Shown here piece after piece: positions 46,101-55,100 of a DNA stretch of 64,000 bases. Position 1 is the first letter of the stretch. Each line of letters begins with the position of its first letter. The DNA lies in the NCBI GenBank assembly GCA_031549685.1, contig JAVBPG010000008.1, forward strand, positions 34,263 to 98,262. The letters run 5' to 3'. The translations under genes and the position numbers were made by a program. This stretch comes from JAITMY01 sp031549685 (lineage in GTDB: Bacteria > Bacteroidota > Bacteroidia > Bacteroidales > UBA932). The notes beneath the pieces were generated by a model that worked only from the letters and a program-made list of their open reading frames with translations, was not told where the DNA came from and ran no database searches.

Positions 46101-49100
46101 GTTCCACAGCTCCAGGTGTCCACACGGCACGTTGCCGGTGTAGCACTTTACGGCAAATATTACCGAGTCGGTAAACGCTCCGCCGCCGTGCTGCGCCTTC
46201 AGGCCCGAGGGAATGGTAATGCTGTGGCGAATGTCGCCGCTGGGAAGAGGCGTTCGGGTAATGGCTCCGTCGGCGTTGTGAATACGCTGGAAGGTGTTAA
46301 GGTCGGGCACAAAGTTGGGCGGATAGTCGGCAATAATGCTCTCGGTGTTGCTGTCGGTCTCATGGCTTCCGCTAATAATTACCTTTACCCTTAGCAGCAC
46401 GGAGTCGGCCAGCTTGGGGTTAAGCACGGCCGGAGTAAAGTAGTTGTCGAAGGTGTAGGTGTTGGACTCGTTGGCAGCCAGCCTAAAGGGCTTGGATACT
46501 TGGTCGGCGGTGGGCACAAGCGTTCCGCACAGGTCGTACACGTTGAGCTTAAACTTCATGGCGTTGTTGGACTTGAATCCGCACGCCGCGCTTACCTGTA
46601 TGCGCACCAGCATGGAGTCGTGCCCGTTAAGGCTGGGCAGGTTGTTGTACTGGTAGCGAATGGCCCGCTCCTGCAAGTCCACAATGCTGTCCCTTTGCCC
46701 CAGCGGTGTCCATGTGCTGTTGCCGTATACCGGATACAGGTACTCGGCCGATTGTACCAAAATACCCGAAGAGCCTATATCCACCAAGCTGACCTTATTG
46801 TTGACCAGGCCGCCGATGTTGGTCGACTTTATTTTGAGCGTGTAAACGGTATCGTGGCAGATTTCCTGCAGGCCTTGCGGCTGCGAAACCAGCTCCAGCT
46901 TGGCCGAGGTGGCTTCGGGCAGCACCAGGAAGTTTAAGCTGTCCATCGTGTAGCCGCAGGCCGGCTCGCCAGTCGATCGGAAAACAATGGATTTGTGCTG
47001 GCCCTTATCGCTGGCATCGGGTATGTAGCTGAATCTAAAGTGTGCGCTATCGTACTTAACCAGGGAGTTGATGTCGCGCACGGAGGCGCCGTCCTGGTCT
47101 ACTCCCGAAATTTTAAGCCCCGAAGGCAGGAATATGTAGTACGATGTATTTTTGGTGCTTACCGTAAAGTTAAAGGGTCTGTCCACGCACGCGTCGGAGG
47201 TATCGCTCTTGGCTATGCTCATGTTTACCTTGTGCACTCCTTTTAGCGTTATTTTTATCGAGTCTTTTGACAACCCGCAGCCGGTAGCAGCCGTTAGGTA
47301 GATGTAAAAGCTGGTGTCGCGCCCAAGCGATTTTGCCGTAAGGGTAAGCTGGTTTGTATTTTGGCCCGAGTAGCTGTCGCTAAAGGCGGCGTAGCCCGAC
47401 CAGGTGTAGCTGACCGTGGGCTGCGACGTAGCGGCAATCTGCACCGTGCTTCCGGCGCACACCAGCCTTGTAGCCTCAACAATGTCAGCCACGGGCACCA
47501 CCGAGGTAAACTGGAAGCTAATGCTGTCGTGAAAGTCGCAGTTGGTGGAGGATAGCAGCTGCACGTAGATGCGGCTGTGCCCGTAGGTGGGCATGCTGAG
47601 CGGCTGCGTGTAGGCCCTGTCGCTGAAGTAGAGCGTGTCCTTTATGTTTACCGCGCTGGTTATCAGCGTATCGGCATTTATCAGCTCGTTGGCGCAGAGC
47701 ATCTTATTTTGCTTAAGGGTGTAGGAGGATACGTCGTACTCCGACTCCTGAAGCTCAAACGCTCCGGCATCGACCTCGCAACCGGCAAAGCGGGCGCTGT
47801 CGCGCTCGTCCCTGTACAGGCTGATGTTATCGTTAACCCAGCTGTTGGCCGTGGCAAGGGGGGCAAGGTTGTGCGCGTAGCCGCCAACCTTAAGCGCCAG
47901 CGTAAGGGAGTGCCCGCCGTTGTCGGCCAGCGTGGCAACTTCGGGCGAGCTGACGGTTTTAAAAATATCGGCGGCGGCGTTGTTGCCCACCTGAATATTG
48001 TTGTTGGCGGCTACGCCAACGCTCTGCTTAAATACGTTGTAGCTGGCCGACAAGCCGTTTACCTCGTTGATGTCTTGCGTCCCGTTACCGTAAATAATTG
48101 ACCCGACAATGAGTTCGTCGGTGGAGTTGCCGTAGTAAACAGCGTCGCCACCCGCAGTTGCGGTGTTGCCGTTGAGCGTACAGAACATGATGCGCGATAC
48201 GTTGGATGTGGCGTTATCAACGTTCAAGTAAAGCGCACCGCCGCTACCTGCCGTAGCCTTGTTTTGGCTAAAGGTGGAGTTGACAAAGCCGCACAGCTCC
48301 TTGCCGGTGGTAATGCCGGAGTACACGGCGCCGCCCTCTTTGGCCTCGTTATACGCCAGCGTACTCTTTCGGATGGCCAGCTTGCCTGTGGCCGATTTCC
48401 AAATGGCGCCGCCTGCTCCATCGGCCTTGTTGCGCAGGAAGTTACAGTTGATGATGTAAAACACGTTGCCGGCGTAAATAGCGCCGCCGTTTGTTTTGGC
48501 GTAGTTGTCGTTTATGTCGCCGTACTTGAGGTTGGGCGCCTCAAACTCCTTGCCGGCGTAAATGGCGCCGCCAAGGAAGCTGCTTCCGCTGGTGTGGGTA
48601 GCCTTATTGTTTCGCGCAATGAGGGTATCAAGCGCCGTAGCGATAATTTTGCTGACGACATACATGCCGCCGCCATGTTGGGTTGCCGTATTGCCTTCGA
48701 GCCGCAGCATGCCTTTAACTTCTACATCGCACGTGGGGGAAGTGGCGCCTCCTGAGTATATAGCGCCTCCCAATCTTGAAGCTACTGCTGCCGTTCCGTT
48801 CCAACCTGCTCGGTTGTTGATAAAAGTAGCATTGGCGGGAAGCGTCAGCTTAAAGGAACCATGCATTTTAATGGCACCCCCGTGTTCCCCCGAGTAGCAG
48901 TCGGCAATGTGTAAATATTTTAGATTACCCAAATCGCAATCGTTTTGCTGCACCCAAAGACCGCCGCCGCCGAAAGCGTTTCCACCATTAATATTAACAC
49001 CTTTTGTTCCGCAGCGGGTAATAATCAGCGTGTCCAGCAACGTCGCATTAAACATTAGCGGAACAGGGGATTGACCTATCCATTGCGAAATACCACCACC

Positions 49101-52100
49101 GTTTGATCCTGAGTAGCAGCTGTCAATCACTATTTTTCCGGCCAGCTCTATGGCGCTTCCGCAGCCAAAGGCTCCGCCGTAGCGTCCCGATACGCATCCC
49201 TTGAAGTAGGAGTCCTTGGCATAAACAACGCTCTGTGTTCCACCAAAGGATTCTATGGCGCCACCGTCGTCGTTGCAGGTGCAGTTAATAAATTCGGCAT
49301 TGGCTACTTTCAGGTACACCAGGCGTCCGGTTTTGTTGTTGATGAAAATACCGCCGCCCTCGCCATACTTGCCCGAGGCCGCAGGTGCTTTACAGTCTCT
49401 AAAGTTGAGCTGTTTGGCGGCCGTTAAATCTAAGCCGCACATGGTGTAAATACCGCCGCCGCCATGCTCTCCCTGGTTTGTACTAATTACCCTTGCCACA
49501 CAGCCTATCATGCTAAGGCTATCCAGCTGGCTGGCATCCACAATATTAAACGTTCCCTTTATTATGCCGCCGCCATTTACGCCGGCCTCATCGCCTTGAA
49601 AAGAAATGCTTCCCCTTAGCGTTAGCTGTCCCACGGCGCATACCCCGCCGCCTGAGTACTCGAGCTGCTGCGTAATGCTTTTTCCTGCCGGATCCGTTGT
49701 AAATGAGCTACCGTTGTACCCGGCCTTGTTCCCCATGCTGCGGGTGTTGTGCAGGGTTAAGAGAGCATCGTCTCCCGAAAAAATACCACCGCCGGAGTTC
49801 GCAGCTATGTTGTTTTGCACGGTTGTATGGTACATTACCAAATTTCCGTGGAGCAGGAAAACACCGCCGCCCTTATTTTGCGGAACAATGCTTGTGGTGC
49901 TGCTGCCGGTAGCTTTTCCGTTTTGAATCGTTACCCCGTCCATCATGCTCACGTAGTCGTCGGAGCTGTTCCAGATTACCGTATGGTAGCTGGTGCTTTT
50001 TCCGTCCAAAATGGTTTTGTTGCCCTCAACATCCCTGCCGGCCTCCGAGAAGTCTCCGTTGGCGTAGCCCCCTCTGATAACAATGGCCTTGCTGACAAGG
50101 AAGGACTGGGTGGGGTCGGTGTCGGTCGAAAAGTAAGTACCCTTGGCTACCTTTACCGTATCACCGTCCTTCAGGCAGGGGTCGTTGAGTACGGTTTCCA
50201 AAAGGTTGGCGGCCGTAGCGGCCGATTTTCCGTTGCCACCGCTCGTTGCAGCTGTATCTACATACCATGCGGTTACTTCGGCGCTGGGGTCGCAGCTCTC
50301 GTCCAGCTCCACCGAGCCAATGTCGGCCAGGGTAACAATGCGGTTTCTGTCGCGCTGGTCGTTGGTAGCATACTGTACGCTGAGTGCCTGTGGTATTTGA
50401 TTGTAGGCCAGGCCGAGGCCGCCTTCTTTAATGAGCAGGGTTTGGGTTGTACCGCCGTTGTCGGTCAGCGCAGCGCTGTCGCCTACTACGCTGGCAAATA
50501 TATCGCCGGCACGCCCATTAGCGAGGTTGTTCTGGTTGTTGGTGCCGGGGATAGCCATGCCACGCACAATGTTATACTGCGACGAGGGGCTGATAGTACC
50601 GGTTATGTTATTTATTTCAGCCGAACCCAGGTTGTAAAAAATATTGCCGACTAAGTAGCCTGCACCGCCCGCCCATGAAGGCTTGTAGTAAATGGCGCTG
50701 CTCCCTCCGTTTTTTGAGCTATTGTAGTTGAAGGAGCAAAAAGCAATATTTACCGTAGTACCGGCAGAGGATGATGTGTAGCCGAAGCCGAGAGCACCAC
50801 CGCTGCCCGCTGAGTTGCCGCTGAAGGTATTGTTTATAAAGCTGTGCTTTGCCGATATGCTGGACTCGGCGGCAATGGCGCCCCCGTCCTGATCCGCCCC
50901 GTTGCCCGCAAAGGTGCTTTGCGTAACCGCTATGACGTTATTTGCTCCGCTGTAAATGGCGCCGCCGCCTTTCTTTGCCGTGTTGCCGCTAAAGGTCGAG
51001 CGGCGTATGCTTGATGGCGTTCCGTTAACACCCACAATGTATAGCGCACCGCCGTCTGCTGCGTTTACGCTGTTTTGTGCAAAAACGGCATTTTGCATGT
51101 AAACGCTTTTTTCGGCGTAAATGGCGCCTCCGTTTTGCTCCGCGCGGTTGCCGGTAAAAGTTCCCCGCTTTAAGCTGTAAAACGTGACATCCCCTTTGGT
51201 GTAAATAGCTCCGCCTGAATATTTAGCGGTATTGTTGCTCATGCTCAGGCTATCCATGCTGGCTACGTCCAGCATGGCATTGGCATATACGGCTCCTCCA
51301 CCGGAAGCTGCGGCTGTTGCGTTTGAGCTGTTGTTTTCAAACGTCATTTTTCCTGACAACATCAGGTTTCCTGTGGCATAAATACCTCCTCCGGAGCCAT
51401 CCGTCGTATTATTGCTTATGGTATAATCCGAAATGCTAAAAGTGCTGTTAGCAAAAATGGCACCGCCGTGCAACTTGGCATAGTTTCCTGTAATCCATCC
51501 TCTTGGGGTAAATAAATCCGCCGCTATTCCGGTGTAAATAGCACCTCCGCTACCATTCTTCGATTCATTATTTTCCGCAATCAATGAGTCCAGCTGTACG
51601 GTTATAAAAGTACCCGTATTGGTTTTATAAATACCTCCACCGGAATGTGCCGCTATATTTCCTCGAAGCGTAAGCTGCCCCGCCAGGGTCAAGGCATTGG
51701 CGGCATAAATGCCGCCGCCATAGAGGGTTGATGTTGAATACACTCCTGTGGTAACATTGTACCCCGCCTTGTTGTCCTCTATAATAACTTTGGCGGTTTT
51801 GGAAAAAGACAGTGCACTGGTGGCGTATATACCACCGCCATTACCGCTTGCCGAGTTATTCTTAATTTCAGCATACCGGAGGCTGGCAAAATCCATGGGG
51901 CCGGTGGCTACTGCAACGGCAGAGTATATACCCCCGCCCGCTCCGTTTTTAGCCTGGTTGCCGGTTACAATCAGGGTGTCAACGGCGCTTACGTTGAAGC
52001 TGCCCGTAGCGGCTTTGTATATACCGCCGAAGCCATGCGAAGCTATATTGTCGGTTACGACTATTTTTCCGGCTAAGGTCAAGGCGTTGTTGGCGTAAAC

Positions 52101-55100
52101 TCCGGCGCCTCCGGTAGAGGCGGTAGACGCATTGCCGGTAACCTCAACTTTATCCGATAGCGTTAAAGCCCCATTGGCGTATATACCCCCGCCGTTGGTG
52201 CCCTTATTTGCGCTAACTACAGAATTAATAAGTTTCAGGTCGGTTCCGCTTGCGCTAAATATACCACCTCCCGTGCTGGTAGCGGTATTGTTCTGAACGA
52301 TGGTATTTATGAGCGTTAGCTTACCCTGGGCCAGGTTCACACCGGCGCCCTGGGTTCTATTAATTCCTGTAATTATGCCCGCAGCAGCGCTTGTTGTATT
52401 TCCGTTTTGAATGGTAAAGCCGTTAATGCTTCCGGTTTGCCCGTCGGTGGTGCTCCAAACCACCACGTGGTAGGCGTTGTCCGTAGCAGTTCCCGCTACG
52501 CCCAAATCGCCATCCAGAATGGTAGTCGCTCCGGTAATGTCGCGGGTATTTTCGTTAAAGCCCGATTGGTAGCCACCCACCAGGTGAACGCTGACAGGGA
52601 TTAGGAAAGTTTGATCTCGTGTTACCGTAATGGTGGTGTCAAACGGAATGCTAAGGGGAGTGTACGTTCCCTGCGCCACCTTAATGGTGTCGCCCGCTTG
52701 CAGGCACTCGTTCAGCACCAGCGAAAGGTTATTTACGGGGCTGGCGGGTGTTCGTCCCGTGCCTCCGCCGGCTGCGGCAGCGTCCACGTACCACAGCTTG
52801 GAGGGAGTGCACTGCACCGGCAGCTCCACCGCGCCTATCGACAGCTTGGCGGCGCTTCGTGCCACATCGCGCTGGTCGCTGCGTACGGTGTCAATGGTTA
52901 CCGAGGAGGGGATTTGGCTTTGCGCCAGGCCGCCCTGCTGTATCATCAGCGTTGGGGTTAGGCCGCCGTTGTCAGCCAAAATAGCGCTATCGCCCACCAC
53001 ATTTGCAAAAATAGCGCTGGCGCTACCGGCAGGAATGTTCTGGTTTTTTACGTTGCTTGTTCCCGTAACCGCTAAATCGCGAATGATGTTGTACGTAATG
53101 GTGCCGGTCGTCGTTCCCAAGTTGAGAATTTCACTAGTGGCGCCTGTTCCCGTCCCGTTTCCATAAACTATATTTCCCTTAAATTCTTTTGCCTGAGTAC
53201 CGGCGTAGCGAATAGCATTACCTACGTTGGAGGCGGCCGTATTGGCGTTAAACGTAGAGTAGGTTATTTTCGATACGTTGGCTATGGCGCCGCTAAAGTA
53301 AATGGCGCCGCCGCCTCCAGCTCCGCTTGCCCTGTTCCCGCTGAAGGTGGAGTTGGAAATATAGTTGAAATTTGTAGTGGCTGCCACCGCTGAGAAAATG
53401 GCTCCCCCCAGCAGGGCGCTGTTGTTGGCAAATGTACTTTTGCTAATGGTGGCAGCGCCTGTAGCCGTTTTATAAATGGCGCCGCCGCCGTCTGTCGTAC
53501 CCGTTCCGCTGGCCCCGTTGCCCATAAAGCTGGTGTGGTCAACACTCAGGGCGGCGTTGGAGTAAATACCGCCGCCGGTTACTTTGGCTGTATTGCCGCT
53601 GACGGAGCTCGTGCTGATGGTTAGTACGCCGTTCTGGTAAATACCGCCTCCGGATTGCGCAACCGTGGCGTTGCTGTCAATGCTCGTCCCCGAAATGTTG
53701 AGCGCTCCTGCGCTTTGGTAAATACCGCCACCGCCTGCTCCGGCCGTATTTTTTCTTATTACGCTGTTGAGTATGCTTACATCTGTGCTCTGGTACAATC
53801 CTCCGCCGGTTGTGCTCGACGTATTGCTTTCCAGCGTGGCGTTGGAGAGGAGCAGCTTGCCTGCACTTTGGTATATGGCACCGCCCTGCGCCCCCGCTGT
53901 ATTTTCTTTAAGAACGCTGTTCGAAATCTTTAATTCGGAATTCTGGTGAATAGCGCCGCCGGTTGCCCCCGCAGCGTTACTCCGAAGGATAGCGTTGACA
54001 ATGTTCAACTTCCCGGCGTGGTGGTAAATACCGGCGCCGGCATGCCTGGTGAGGCCGCTGTTGGCCGAAGTCGCGTTGGCATTTCCGTTTTGAATGGTAA
54101 AGCCGTCAATGCTTCCCTCACGTCCGTCGTTGGTATTCCACACCACCACGTGATAGCTGTTGTCGGAGTTGTTGCCTTGCACACCCCAGTCGCCGTCCAG
54201 CACCGTTTTGTACTGCGCCGCATTTCTGGTCAAAAATCCCTTGTCGGTTTCGTAGCCGCCCAAAAGCGTTATGCTCTTGTTGGTGTAAAAAGCCCTGTCG
54301 CGGATGCTTGCCTCTGTGCTCGATCCCAGAATTATGGTGGGGCGGTAAATCAACCCGTTGCCCTGTGCGCTACCGGCTACCCTTATGGTGTCGCCTATTT
54401 TTAGGCAGGGGTTTGCCAGCACCATCGATAGGTCGTTAATGGGTTGAAGCCTGTCGGCGCCGTTTACCAGCGTGGCGCCCGAGGCGGCATCCACATACCA
54501 GGTGGTGTTGCCCTCGCAGGCATCCCACTGCCAGTCTATTTCGGTGGCGCCCATTTCTGCCGCCCCGTCATATACGCGGGCATCGCCGCGCTGGTCGGTA
54601 ACGGTGGGGTCAATGCTTGCGGCAAGGGCCCCTGGTATTTTATTGTGCGCAAAGCCCAACCTTATGGGCATGGCCACAAGTATTTTGCCTCCGTAGTAGT
54701 CGAGCCCCGAGCTGCCGTCGGCCTCCACTACCTGAAAAATATTTTCGGCGTTGCCGGCGGCAATCGTAATATTTCCGGTACCGGTAAGGTTTTGGTCGCG
54801 CACGAGGTTGTACTCCGAGCTGGGGGGGAGGTTGTTGATTTCCGTACCAAGCCCTGTGCCATTGCCGTAAATAAGGTTACCCTTCAACTCCTTAACTGCG
54901 GTGTTGGGGTAGTGAATGGCGTTGCCCGCGTTGGTAGATGCCGTGTTTCCGTTGAAGGTGCTGTAGGCTACCTTGGATGATGAGGCCGTAGGGTTGCTGA
55001 AGTACACCGCGCCGCCGGGGCCTGCCGTTGCGCTGTTTTTGCTGAAGGTGCTGTTGAGGATTTTGTTGAAACCGCCTGCGTCTCCGGTAACGGAGTACAG

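Noticed and set aside
41184..50654. Several plus-strand open frames of 150-310 codons inside the giant gene
   Set aside because: They are antisense to an uninterrupted 5222-codon frame with clear repeat domains. They lack signal peptides, motifs and promoters, and reflect the codon bias of the real gene.
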